This document shows positions 20,831-32,632 of a DNA stretch of 64,000 bases, one piece after another. The notes under the pieces were generated by a model. The model saw nothing but the letters and a program-made list of their open reading frames with translations. It had not been told where the DNA came from and ran no database searches. A program made the translations under genes and the position numbers. This DNA is from Prorocentrum cordatum (taxonomy: Eukaryota > Sar > Dinophyceae > Prorocentrales > Prorocentraceae): contig CAUYUJ010008580.1 of assembly GCA_963575745.1 (NCBI GenBank), positions 385,039 to 449,038 of the forward strand. The letters run 5' to 3'. Within the stretch, counting starts at the first letter, position 1. Each line of letters begins with the position of its first letter.

Positions 20831-22454
20831 AGGTCTCCCCGCGATATTTTCCGGACGCGCTCGTCGGTCCCCAGAGGTTTTCCAGACTCGGGATGCTCTC
20901 CGGCAGCTGCAACTCGCCGAGGGCGTTCCCGAGCGGCCGCTGGTGACCCGAGTTATAGCCCGACGCAGTCAGACACCCTCGCGCCGCAGGAAAGGAGCGC
21001 GGCGGAAGGTGTCCAGCCGCTCTCGGCTTCTGGGATGGCAAGTGGAAGCTGCGCTGCGAAAAGACCGCTGCTTCGGATGCTGGGGGCTGCGGGGAGGCCC
21101 GCGGGGCCGGCCTGATTTGGTTGCGCTCGGTGTGTCTGTCGGACGCGCCTCGGGCACGAGCTCGGCCTCGGGGGATGGTGCGGCGGCGGCGCGGCTCGTG
21201 GGCAGACGCGAGGGTGTTGTGTGTTGTAGCCGTCGCAACACCACTTCGCTCCCCCTCCGGAACTTCGCCTCCGGCTCCTGTCCAAGGCGTACCTTTTCCT
21301 GTACAAGCTCTTCGGCACCGCCTGCACCCCGCACCCTCCGGCCGCCTGAGGCCCCGCCCGCCCGCGCCCTGTCTCCCCAATTAGTGCTTTGCGCGCCCCG
21401 CCTAGCTCTTAACCGGAAGAGGCCCGCTCTCGACCCGCAGACCAAAAAAGTGTTGTGGCCGTCCTGCTCCGGGGGTGGTCAGACGACCACGGGAGCATCG
21501 TGCGCAGGCGGCGTTCGTGCACGGCGCACAGGTCGCTTCCTCGACGTGGCAATCTCTGTGCAAGAGGGTGGATATGGCACACGCTCGTCTCACTCCCCCC
21601 AGGCGGTAGTGCGGAACCCTATGTGATTGGATGAGATGGAGCGGGACTGGATGGATTGGTGTGGTGTGGGGAGGATTGATGGAGCGAGCGTTACGAATTG
21701 TGCGGAACAGCTGGGCATGGCCAAGTAAGCGAATGACAGCTGAAGGTACTGAATGAGTCCAGGGATTTGTGCAAACGGGTTGAAGAGCACGCGACATCAC
21801 TCCGCATGATGAGACTGCACGCCGTGAAATGCAGCACAGAGCAGAGGAGTGGAGTTGAGCAGGATCGAGGTGCATCGACATGGATTGAACCAGGTCCCAA
21901 CGCAGTGCTGGCACTTCTTGGGGCTCCTTCACTTGGCTTCTGAGGGACGCGCCCTGTGCGGCGCAGCCTGCCTTCGGCGCTCTGCTGCCATACGCCTGGT
22001 GCCCTGTGCTTGGATCCCCGCTGGTGCCCTGGCGGCCGTGGTTGGCACTTAGCGGTGCCCGTGGTCGGCCGCTCGCGTCTGGTGCCATGTGGCCGGTGCC
22101 CCAGTGGTCGGTGCTCCACGTATCGCTGGTGCCCGGTGGCGCCCTGATCGGTACCATCGAGATGAGCACGGGCATGACGAGGACGAAGACAGCCCTTCTG
22201 ATCCGGAGTTGCGGTCGGTGCCGCCGCGGGCCGCAGGCATCCGAGACGGAGGCCGCCGGCCCAGCAGCTGGGCGTCGTCGGTGTTGGACAACAGTCGTTG
22301 CGGGGCATCGTGCTGATCTGTTTGTCCGTGCCCACGTCGGGCGTCCAAACCTTGGGGTGTCATGGGGCGGCCGCTCGCGCTCGGCGCCCCTGTGGTTGGT
22401 GCCCGGACGTTGGCGTACTGCAGTGCCCTCGCCCCTCCTCGCTCCTACTCGCTC
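20831..22454. other. Intron 5: GC-rich sequence, minisatellite-like GGTGCC repeats
   Basis: No gene is assigned. Positions 21273-21310 and 21391-21465 carry RKRxALD-coding look-alikes (see findings). Positions 21600-21870 are G/A-rich with degenerate GATGGAGCGGGA-like repeats. Positions 21990-22170 have GGTGCC every 15-25 bases, resumed at 22860-23000. Confidence 0.5.
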
Positions 22455-22585
22455 CTCCCCCTCCTCCTCCTCCTCCTCCTCCTCCTCCTCCTCCTCCTCC
22501 TCCTCCCACTCCTTCTCCTCCTCCTCCTCCTCCTTCTTCTCATCCTCCTCCATCTCCTCCTCGCTCCTCCTCCTCCTCATCAACC
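22455..22585. repeat. TCC microsatellite
   Basis: Interrupted (TCC)n. Flanking sequence to 23340 is non-coding with GGTGCC repeats. Confidence 0.95.
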
Positions 22586-23340
22586 TCCTGGTGCCCCCGC
22601 TATCGCCTTGGCGAACAGCGCCGATGTCGAGAAATATATGCCCACGCGCACATGCGCACGATTCCCCAGGCAGTGCTTGCCAGGGCTCGACCCAAAAGGG
22701 GGTTTGGGCGATCTCGTGGAACGCGTTCGTTTTGAATTCGTCTTGCAGCCAAGGAGCAACGAAGACGGAGCGACGGAACACTGAAACAAAACATCAACAA
22801 AAACACTGCTTATGTCGAGCCCTGGTGCTTGCGCTTGGGGGTCTGACCTGGGGTCTCTGAGGAACTGGCTCCGAGCGGCACAGTCGGCCGTGGTCGCGCT
22901 GGTGCCGCACGGCTGTTGCCTCACGGCTGCCCTATGGTTGGCGGCCTATGGGGGGAGCCCTATGGCTGGTGCCCTGGCCTGTGATAGGTGCCCATGTTGG
23001 AGCCGGCTGGGGGTCTGAGGGTCCTGCACTAGTTCCGGCCAGCAGGAAGGGGGGGGGGGCCGTCAGGTTCGAGGTGGGTGCTGGGTTCGGAAAGGTGGTT
23101 TGCCTTTGGCTGTCTCCCGGGGACGTCTTCGAGCCCTGGGATAGACCCCGGATGGGCTCCAGGGACCGATTTTGGCCAGATTCGGCTTTGTCCCCCTTCC
23201 CCTATTGATCGATTTTCTCGGGCCCAATCCAGTTCAGCCCCCCCGGTCGCCTCTAGAAGGCCCTAGCCTACGACAGATGCCCATGGGTAGTACCATATGA
23301 CTGGTCGCTGCCTTCGTTTTGTACCATACGACCCCCTATG

Positions 23341-23489
23341 CCCTGACCTTCCAGAGAGCTATTTTTTAGCACGGGAGGCCTAAAAACATAAGAAACAACT
23401 AAACGAAACAGCCTAAAACCAAGACGTAGAATAGCTCTGGGATACGTTTTTAAATCGCGTGCTATTTTTTTGCCTTCCTGGAAGGTCAG
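23341..23489. mobile_element. TIR element F5 (MITE-like)
   Basis: CCCTGACCTTCCAGAGAGCT then ATTTTTTAGCACG on the left is answered on the right by CGCGTGCTATTTTTTTGCCT then TCCTGGAAGGTCAGGG. About 80 bp of AT-rich, non-coding core lies between. Only one copy is seen. Confidence 0.75.
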
Positions 23490-23699
23490 GGTGGCTGATG
23501 CCATACATGCTCCTCTACCTCTGATCCGTGCGCTATGCTTGTTGCCCCATATGGTTGGTGCGCCCTGGCGGGTGCTCGAATTGCCGGCTTCCTGCTGTGG
23601 GTGCCCTACCGCCGGCACGGTTTGCGCCGCACAGCTCTCGCCTGGGAGGAAAGAGGCGAAGACGGCCCCGTGGCAGGACATAGGGGGCCACATGCGAGC

Positions 23700-23818
23700 C
23701 CTACCCCACCTTCCCCACGATTTCTGAGGGGGAGGGGGCGGTTCACTTCGCTCGGGAGCTCCCGAGCGAAGTGAGCCCCACCCTACCCCTCAGAAATCGT
23801 GGGGGGTGGGGGTAGGGT
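23700..23818. repeat. Long palindrome F4
   Basis: Almost perfect hairpin of about 118 bp centred on CGGGAGCTCCCG (near 23762). Its arms contain CACGATTTCTGAGGGG on the left and CCCCTCAGAAATCGTG on the right. Confidence 0.9.
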
Positions 23819-24100
23819 TCGCACGTGGCCCCCTAGGACGGCCCGCCGACTCCCCACGTCGCACCTCGAGCGATGGCACATCACGCCGCTGGGAGCTCGA
23901 CGCGCTGAAGCAGCAGCAGCGGGGAGGGCTCTATAGAGAGCCTGCTGCTCGGGGCCCCACGTGGCGGCACCGTTCTCCCCAGGCAGTTGCGTGCGCGCAG
24001 GGGCTCTTCTTGCGACCCTCCTATAGGGAGCTGGGCCCGTCCGCAGACCCGGCGGCCCCGTTCCCATCCGTTGCCAACCCACGTTTCGCAATACTCACGA

Positions 24101-24246
24101 GGGGAAAAAACACACAGACACAATTAATCGTCGATCCCCCCAGAAAATATGGGAAGGGGGGGGAAGACAGAAACCCAGAAAATATTGGAAAATATGGGGA
24201 ATCCGGGTATTTGTGTGTATTTATTTGTGTGTCCCAGGGCCCCTCT
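24101..24246 (+). repeat. Dispersed repeat R-A, copy 2
   Basis: GGGGAAAAAACACACAGACA, AATTAATCGTCGATCCCCCC, and an end TTTGTGTGTCCCAGGGCCCC, as in copies 1, 3 and 4. Confidence 0.9.
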
Positions 24247-24279
24247 AAATACAGGGCCCGTCGGCCCCGTTCCCGCCCG

Positions 24280-24780
24280 TCGCCGCGCCACAGTGTTTAC
24301 ACCACAGAACTCGCACCATGCAGACGGCACCACTTAGCTCACACCCCGCAGGTGGGTACCCGATGGGTCTGCGATCATGCACAGCACAGCTCAGGCAACG
24401 CAGCATGCACCACTTGGCTTGCAACGCGTAGCTCACACCACCTAACACACCCCACAAGGCTTGCACGACGTGGTTTACACCACATAGCTTGCACGGCATA
24501 GCTTTTACCAGAGCCTACACCTTCTACGTGACACAGGAAGGCTCACGGCATGCAGATCACACCGTTGAGGCTACTCAGCACAGTTTCCTCCGCGTTGTTT
24601 TTCACAGGCAACCTCACACCACACAGTTCGCAACACATAGTTTACACATATTATCTTGCAGCACAGAGCTTGCAGAGCATAGCTTGCACCACATAGCTCC
24701 CACCGCAAACTATTCCACACCTAACATGGCTTACAACACGCTTTGCATTGCAGTACTTCGCTGTGTGTGATCCACGCTGG
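24280..24780. repeat. Degenerate minisatellite, ACCACATAGCTTGCAC type
   Basis: About 20 units of 18-25 bp of the form CACCACATAGCTTGCACGGC with much drift. Similar short runs lie at 36660-36800 and 38262-38345. Confidence 0.7.
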
Positions 24781-25192
24781 CTACCATGTGCCTTGGCTTG
24801 TCTGCCTCATCACAAGAGTGCGTTCTAATGGCGGAATAGGGGCTCCTCCCAGGAATTCATGAACCATGCTTTCTGGCCGTGGTGCCCTCGACCCCTCAGA
24901 AGTGCACGTTGACCCTCCAACCTTCGCCACGCATGCGAGATCCACCCGCACTCGCCCCTAAGGGCCAGAGGCGGAGAGGCGGTTGGGGGGAGGGCAAAGA
25001 CAGGAAGGCCCGAGCTCCTTCGAGGTCTCCTTGCACCCCGAGCGCGAGAACCGCCCCTTCGGTGTGGAAGCGAGGGAGGGGTCGTCGGGGGATGGACGTG
25101 GAGTGCCATCCTCTCCCAGCCGCTGGAGCCGGGGCAGTGCGCGCTCGAGCTGCTTCCGCGTCGGCGCGTCCCACCCCCCCTTGCCGCGCAAG
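24781..25192. other. End of intron 5, nothing recognised
   Basis: GC-rich and non-repetitive as far as I can see. Open frames on both strands lack motifs. Confidence 0.4.
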
Positions 25193-25266
25193 GACGGCTG
25201 GACGAAGCTGCAGCTGCAGGGTCTGGCTGCCCTGGCGGTCGTGCCCGACACGCACACCGTGCACAG
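25193..25266 (+). CDS. GCN1: GCN1-like exon 6
   Basis: DGWTK then LQLQGLAALAVVPDTHTVH, followed by AG of a split Arg codon. The acceptor is CAAG|GAC. The donor is ACAG|GCGCCC (GC). The split codon is completed by the first base of exon 7, giving HR-HLSDVLPP. This matches the TRHLGVILP stretch of GCN1 with no gap. Confidence 0.75.
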
Positions 25267-26110
25267 GCGCCCGGGGGGATCACACGGAAGGGACCGCTGG
25301 GCTACAATGCAGGGCCGCCTTGGTGTGGCTCGTCCCGCGGACGGGCGCGCGTTCGGCTTGGCGGGGTCCCGCCTGAGGAGCCGAGGAGGCAGCGCTGGCT
25401 TGTGTGGACATCTGCTCGGGGGCCACGCAGGAGCGCCAATCGCCCCAGTATTCCCCCCGCCGCGCAAGAGGAACCTGTCCAAGAGGCTTCGAAACTGCCT
25501 CGCTCGAGTTTGACTATTCCATGTCCGTGTGGAGCGGGAGCGCCGATGGCCACAGCCATCGTTTTGTGTTGTCAGGGTTACCTGCTCGGGCCTCGTGACA
25601 TCGGCAAGGGTTGGCCCATGGCCGGCTGTTGCTCGACAGTTTGCGTGGCAGATCTCGCTTCCCAGGCGCACCCATCACATCAGAGACCTGCTCTGAGGGC
25701 GCTTCTGGGGCGGCCATGTGCCACCTCACCTGGAGGGCCTCTGGCCAGAAGCGGCCCCATGGTGCATCGCGGCCAAGCGTGCTGCGACCCCCCTGTAGAC
25801 TTGTAGGGGCGGAGGAGGCGGAGGAGGCGGAGGAGGAGAGGGCGGAGGAAGAGGAGGAGGAGGAAGAGGAGGAGGAGGAGGAGGAGGAGGAGGAGGAGGA
25901 GGAGGAGGAGGAGGAGGAGCTGAGAAAAACGAGAGCGGAGTCGAGCGACGTCCCGGCAGACCGCCGACCGTGATTGCCGCGGCCGGCCGCGGCAGGGAGT
26001 GCGTCTTCGCTTGGGCTCCGGAGCCGCTGCCGCGGACGCCGCCTCGCCTCGGCTCGCCCTCTCCTGCGTGCCGCCGCCACCACGGCCTGCCGGCACGCGG
26101 CCAGTCTTCG
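25267..26110. other. Intron 6, first part
   Basis: No gene. A (GGA)n tract lies at 25805-25922, and GC-rich sequence follows up to the R-A repeat. Confidence 0.5.
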
Positions 26111-26272
26111 GGAGGGAAAAGCACACAATGAATCGTCGATCCCCCAGAAAATATGGGAAACTATGGGAAGTGGGGGGGGAAGGCAAGAACCCCAAACTAT
26201 GGGAAAACACGGGGGGGTGGGGTATGTTCATGTGTGCGCGTGTGTATTTATTCGTGTGTCCTGGGGCCCCTG
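26111..26272 (+). repeat. Dispersed repeat R-A, copy 3
   Basis: GGAGGGAAAAGCACACAATG, AATCGTCGATCCCCCAGAAA, ending TTCGTGTGTCCTGGGGCCCC. More diverged than copy 2. Confidence 0.85.
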
Positions 26273-26699
26273 TCAAGTCTGCAATACAACTTGGCAAGAC
26301 TCGGCCGGGAGAGTGCACACTACGTGGCGCACTCAAGGAGAGGCCTTGCCTTCAAAGGCGAAAGGAGTTGACGTCTCCTCCCCTGCGGCAGGTGGCGGAA
26401 GGCGGGCCCAGGGCGGCGGGAGCAAAACGAGGGCGGTTCCGACGGCGGAAACTGGCGGGAGGAAAGATCGCCCCCCGCCAAGAGGTGCCAATGCTCGGGG
26501 AGGGGGGGGGGCGTCATGGTTTTTCGGAGTCGGCGACTGGCAAAGTGCCTGCTGCTGATCAGAGCAGGCGTGCCGCAGACCCTGACACCTTCCGAGATGG
26601 CCTGAGCAGCCTGCGGTCCCAGAGGCCGAACTCGAGGAGAAACGCCTGGATTGGGAAAAACAGATCGCATGTGAGGTCTGGGAGCCTCCTCTCTTGGAG

Positions 26700-26820
26700 G
26701 CACTTGTCCGACGTCCTGCCGCCCATCATCAGCGCCGTATCGGAGGACGACGGGGAGGACCCCGAGCTGGTCGAGGTGGCGCTCCACGCGGCGGGTCGGG
26801 TCATCGACCGGGTGGAGCAG
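26700..26820 (+). CDS. GCN1: GCN1-like exon 7
   Basis: Completes Arg, then HLSDVLPPIISAVSEDDG, PELVEVALHAAGRVI and DRVEQ: two HEAT helices. The acceptor is TTGGAG|G. The donor is GAGCAG|GCTGCT (GC), and exon 8 begins after CCGCAG|GCTGGG, so the same CAG|GCTG string stands at both ends of the intron. Confidence 0.85.
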
Positions 26821-27559
26821 GCTGCTGGACATCAGAGCTTTCCCGACCAGGGCGAGCGTTGCCCAGACATGCTGGCGCCGTGGAAATATCACGACGGTAG
26901 GCTTTTGGCAGTTGTTTCGCCCCTGGGGGCTCTTACTGGGACCTGGGACCGTCAAAAAGACTCGGGACAAAAAAAAACCTGGCCTTGGGGAAAGGGTCGG
27001 GACTCCGGGGGACCCCGTATCGAACACATCAGCAGGACATCGCATGTTTGGGTGCGCCCCAACCACCCCTCGCTCCTTCTCATCCCTCCCCATCCGGTTC
27101 TTCCACCGCCAGACTATGTCCATATCCACCGCTTCGGAGTCGTTCCTTCCGATTTCGAGGACCACGGTGGACCTGGATATCTGCCTGCCCGCTCGGGCAG
27201 GCAGATCTTCAGTTAATCTATCTGCCGCTCCCCGAGTACCCGGGACACGACCCCGCGGCAGTGGATGTGGACATTCTCTGGCGGCGCATCTCTGACAGGG
27301 CTGATGTCGACTCCGACTCGGTTCGATTCGATTTCGATCGGTTCCGATTCTGATTTTATTCGGCTTCGGATTCCGATTCGGATCTCGGTTTGTCAATAGA
27401 GGCCTTACTAGCTTGCCGATTTCCGCCGATTCGACTTCTCCCGACTTGGATGCCGATTGCCGCCGATCCGATCCGTTTCGATCGCCGATTCGACTTATCG
27501 ATTGGATTCTGGGCTCTCCTGCTTCCGATGCCAATCGTCACCCTCCTCTCGGCCACTCG
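26821..27559. other. Intron 7: R-B repeat and CCGATTCGATT minisatellite
   Basis: Positions 26888-27035 are an R-B copy (same strand as 2008-2160). Positions 27290-27530 are degenerate units of the type GATTCCGATTCGGATCTCGG. No gene. Confidence 0.65.
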
Positions 27560-27716
27560 CAGAGGGAGGTAGGGGGAGGAGGGAAGGCTTCTTAGAAGCA
27601 TCATTACTTCTTAGAATGCGCGGGCCTTCTCCATACATGTAAGGCCGGCGCCTTCTAAGAAGCAATCCCCTTCTAAGAAGCCCTCCCCCCTCCCCTACCT
27701 CTTTCTGCGCGCCGCC
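27560..27716. repeat. Foldback F3, copy 3
   Basis: CGCAGAGGGAGGTAGGGGGA, GGCTTCTTAGAAGCATCATT; answered by CTTCTAAGAAGCCCTCCCCC then CTACCTC. Full hairpin. Confidence 0.85.
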
Positions 27717-27761
27717 AATCCTCCCCAGACATGCAACTTCTCGATGTTTTCAATACTTACG

Positions 27762-27868
27762 CGGTCCCTGGAAGTCTCGACCCCTGAGTCGTGTTTTCTG
27801 CAGACCCCTGGACCCGGCGAGGGCCCCCAGAGGCGAAGCAATTGCCCAGCACCTCCCGTCGTGATTTT
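27762..27868 (-). repeat. Dispersed repeat R-B, opposite strand
   Basis: On the minus strand reads AATCACGACGGGAGGTGCTG, CAATTGCTTCGCCTCTGGGG. It forms an inverted pair with the copy at 26888-27035, with the F3 hairpin between them. Confidence 0.65.
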
Positions 27869-27892
27869 GTCCACGACGCGAGCCTCTCTGGC

Positions 27893-28295
27893 CCCTCCTC
27901 CTCCTCCTCCTCCTCCTCCTCCTCCTCCTCCTCCTCCTCCTCCTCCTCCTCCTCCTCCTCCCCCTCCTCCTCCTCCTCCTCCTCCTCCTCCTCCTCCTCC
28001 TCCTCCTCCTCCTCCTCCTCCTCCCTCCTCCTCCTCCTCCTCCTCCTACCCTCCTCCTCCCTCCTCCTCCTCTCCTCCCCCTCCCCCTCCTCCTACTCCT
28101 CCTCCCTCCTCCCCCCCCCTCCTCCTCCTCCTCCTCCTCCTCCTCCACCTCCTCCTCCTCCTCCTCCTTCCTCATCCTCCTCCTCCTCCCTCCTCCTCCT
28201 CCTCCTCCTCCTTTTCCTCCTCCTCCTCCTCCTCCTCCCCCTCCTCCTCCTTCTCCTCCTCCCTCCTCCTCCTCCGCCTCCTCCTCCCTCCGGCC
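27893..28295. repeat. Long TCC microsatellite
   Basis: About 400 bases of (TCC)n with few interruptions, the longest TCC tract in the window. Confidence 0.97.
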
Positions 28296-29330
28296 AAGTT
28301 CGAACGCCGACCCCCGTCCTCGGGACCAGCCGCTGAGCCTGTGCCCGCCGTTCCCGTGCGGCGCCCGCGGGTACACGTTTTGTTGGGGGGGGCGGAGGAG
28401 GGGCAGCAACAGGATCCACGAGGGGGAGGAGGAGGACGACGACGACGAGCACGAGGACGAGGACGAGGAAAGAGATGAGGACGAGGAGAAGCGGGAGGGA
28501 GGGAGAAGGAGGACCAGAAAGGGAGGGACGCGGAGACGGAGGAGTCCTTCTCCCCTCCCGACGCTTCTCGTCCTCATGTTGGTTCCCCGTCCTCCTCTTC
28601 CTCCTCATGATCCTCCTCCTCCGCCTGCTCCCCTCCTTCTCCCTTCCTCCCCCTCTTGATATTTCCCCTCCTCCCCTCCTTCTCCCCTCATCCCCCTTCT
28701 CCGCCTCATCCATCGCTTCCTCTGCCTTCCATGCTCCTCATCCTCCTCCATTCGGCCTGAAAGCTGGACTGGAATGCCCCTTCCGCGCCAAGGCGTCTCG
28801 TCACCGGCGTGCCCCTGGTTGTTGTCGTTGATTCTTCCATTGTGGATACTTTGCTTGTTGCGATGATGCGTTGCCACATGCTGCCTATCCTATCATGGCT
28901 GGTTCCGCGGCGTCCCAGCGAACACCGGCAGTTGAGATGGTCATTCCATGTCCCTGGTTCCACTCCTACGTTGGAACTGGCACCCCTGATCATGAGCCTG
29001 TTTTCCACCACCACCACCATAAGTTGGAGGGGAAAGGAGGAGGAGGGCGAGGAGGAGGTGGACGAAGAGGAGAAGGAGGAGGAGGAGGAGGATGATCCCC
29101 CCCTCCATCTTATGGTGGTGGTGGTGGTGGAAGACACGCCAATCACCTGAGCCGCGCAGATGGGCAGCTAAGCCACCCGATCTGGCGGTTTTGAAGCCCC
29201 AGCTCGACCTTTGGAAGGCCAGTTTGGACGGCTTCAGTGCACTGAGGCGCACTCCTCGCAGCGTAGAGAGGGCAGGGCGTTGGCGCTTCCGGCCGCCCTC
29301 AAGAGCCAACCCCAGGCTGTAGAAAGCCCT
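28296..29330. other. Intron 7: low-complexity sequence and foldback F6 copy 2
   Basis: GA- and CT-rich stretches at 28420-28720. The F6 foldback at 28990-29145: CCACCACCACCATAAGTTGG, GGA core, then CCATCTTATGGTGGTGGTGG. No gene. Confidence 0.65.
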
Positions 29331-30330
<1,000 letters not shown>

Positions 30331-30333
30331 TAA

Positions 30334-32245
30334 TTACCCTGGCGACGTACCCAACCCCTGCGCAAAAGCGGGGCGCAAATAGTTTAGGATACTTTATAAG
30401 GGGGCGATGACGGAGCGAGGGTTACATATGTCTGCAGACGGAATTCGGGAGACTCGCAGGACACTGGCTACAGGAAAAGGGCTTGATAAAGCTGATGAGT
30501 TACAATTCCTGGGCACTCCTAGCCACTTCGAAAATGGTGATCACAGCAGGCCTCGAAAGTGGCGACAGTTTCACAGATCGCAGCCCCGCAGGGATGGCGA
30601 GGTCTAATTTGGGTCCGCGCGTGGCGTCACTGTGCCGGGCCCCCCAGCAGGCCTCGAAAGTGGCGACAGTTTCACAGATCGCACCCTCCAGGGGATGGCG
30701 AGGTCTCATTTGAATCTGCCCGTGGCGTCACTGCGCCGGGCCCCTCAGCAGGCCTCGAAAGTGGCGACAGTTTCACAGATCGCAGCCCCCCAGGGATGGC
30801 GAGGTCTCGTTTGAATATGCCCGTGGCGTAACTGTGCAGGGCCCCCCAGCAGGCCTCGAAAGTGGCGACAGTTTCACAGATCGCAGCCCCCCCAGGATGG
30901 CGAGGTCTAATTTGAATCCGCGCGTGGCCCTCACTGTGCTGGGCCCCCCAGCAGGCCTCGAAAATGGCGACAGTTTCACAGATCGCAGCCCCCCAGGGAT
31001 GGCGAGGTCTCAGAGGAATCTGCCCGTGGCCCTCACTGTGCTGGGCCCCCCAGCAGGCCTCGAAAGTGGCGACAGTTTCACAGATCGCAGCCCCCCCAGG
31101 GATGGCGAGGTCTAATTTGAATCTGCCCGTGGCCCTCACTGTGCTGGGCCCCCCAGCAGGCCTCGAAAATGGCGACAGTTTCACAGATCGCAGCCCCCCA
31201 GGGATGGCGAGGTGGAAGGCGTCACTGTGCGAGGAATCTGCCTCATTTGAATCGCTGTGGCCCTCACTGTGCTGGGCCCCCTAGCAGGCCTCGAAAATGG
31301 CGACAGTTTCACAGAGCGCAGCCCCCCAGGGATGGCGAGGTCTAATTTGAATCCGCGCGTCGCCCTCACTGTGCTGGGCCCCCCAGCAGGCCTTGAAAAT
31401 GGCGACAGTTTCACAGATCGCAGCCCCCCAGGGATGGCGAGGTCTAATTTGAATCTGCCCGTGGCCCTCACTGTGCTGGGCCCCCCAGCAGGCCTCGAAA
31501 ATGGCGACAGTTTCACAGATCGCAGCCCCCCAGGGATGGCGAGGTCTAATTTGAATCTGCCCGTGGCCCTCACTGTGCTGGGCCCCCCAGCAGGCCTCGA
31601 AAATGGCGACAGTTTCACAGATCGCAGCCCCCCAGGGATGGCGAGGTCTAATTTGAATCTGCCCGTGGCCCTCACTGTGCTGGGCCCCCCAGCAGGCCTC
31701 GAAAATGGCGACAGTTTCACAGATCGCAGCCCCCCAGGGATGGCGAGGTCTAATTTGAATCTGCCCGTGGCCCTCACTGTGCTGGGCCCCCCAGCAGGCC
31801 TCGAAAATGGCGACAGTTTCACAGATCGCAGCCCCCCAGGGATGGCGAGGTCTAATTTGAATCTGCCCGTGGCCCTCACTGTGCTGGGCCCCCCAGCAGG
31901 CCTCGAAAATGGCGACAGTTTCACAGATCGCAGCCCCCCAGGGATGGCGAGGTCTAATTTGAATCTGCCCGTGGCCCTCACTGTGCTGGGCCCCCCAGCA
32001 GGCCTCGAAAATGGCGACAGTTTCACAGATCGCAGCCCCCCAGGGATGGCGAGGTCTAATTTGAATCTGCCCGTGGCCCTCACTGTGCTGGGCCCCCCAG
32101 CAGGCCTCGAAAATGGCGACAGTTTCACAGATCGCAGCCCCCCGCAGGCAAGACAGGAAGAGGCAGGGAGGGAGGAAGGGAGGGAGGAGGGACGCGACCA
32201 CACTGCTCTATTCAAAACGAATACCCAACCAAGGAGGGTTGGGAA
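30334..32245 (+). mobile_element. Element S (tandem-repeat-bearing), left copy
   Basis: Begins TTACCCTGGCGACGTACCCA, about 210 bp of unique sequence, then about 15.6 units of a 102-bp repeat (30547-32143), then about 100 bp ending CCAACCAAGGAGGGTTGGGA. The same three parts occur inverted at 38846-40435. Seven central units are essentially identical. Because 102 is divisible by 3, open frames of 300-390 codons run through it on both strands; these are not genes. Confidence 0.85.
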
Positions 32246-32567
32246 TAATAATAATAATACTAATACGACGACGACGACTACTACTACTACTACTCCAGCA
32301 ACAGCCCAGGCAAGCCCGCGCACAATCCACAGCTCGAGCATGTCTTAGATGATCGTTTGAGCTCTGGCGGCCCTGATCCTCCAGGCCTCCAGTTTGGGCC
32401 AGAGTGGAAGGGGTCGGAGGATCGCGCCGCATCGCCAACGTATCAGCGATGCGGCTCGATGTGGAGCCCGACTGCCTCCACGCCGTCGGCGGCGATGCAT
32501 CGGCGAAGCGGCGCGATCCGCTGAGCCCATCGATTCGGACCCCAGTGGGAGGCCCCCAGATCCGCAG
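32246..32567. other. End of intron 7
   Basis: AAT, CGA and CTA units for about 50 bases, then GC-rich sequence without motif up to exon 8. Confidence 0.5.
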
Positions 32568-32632
32568 GCTGGGCTCCACATGCTCTTCGCAGAGCTCGTC
32601 GTCCCCCTGAACGACAAGCACGACGCGAAGCG
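32568..32632 (+). CDS. GCN1: GCN1-like exon 8
   Basis: AGLHMLFAELVVPLNDKHD then AKR with a split last codon. The acceptor is CCGCAG|GCT. The donor is CG|GCGCCC (GC). The split Arg codon is completed by exon 9, giving AKR-RAFGARLVE. It matches the GCN1 helix around IIIEDLL..SPEVGMRQAA. Confidence 0.75.

Noticed and set aside
21402-22781. 459-codon minus-strand frame
   Set aside because: It crosses a TCC microsatellite (poly-Glu) and GGTGCC repeats, and has no recognisable domain.
30547-32143. CRISPR-like direct repeats
   Set aside because: There are no unique spacers; the whole 102-bp unit repeats head to tail in a eukaryotic genome.
31181-32341. Open frames of 306-386 codons with a 34-residue repeat, on both strands (also 38890-40249)
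   Set aside because: They are produced by the 102-bp tandem repeat, whose length is a multiple of three; several frames on both strands stay open at once and none has a start, domain or codon bias.
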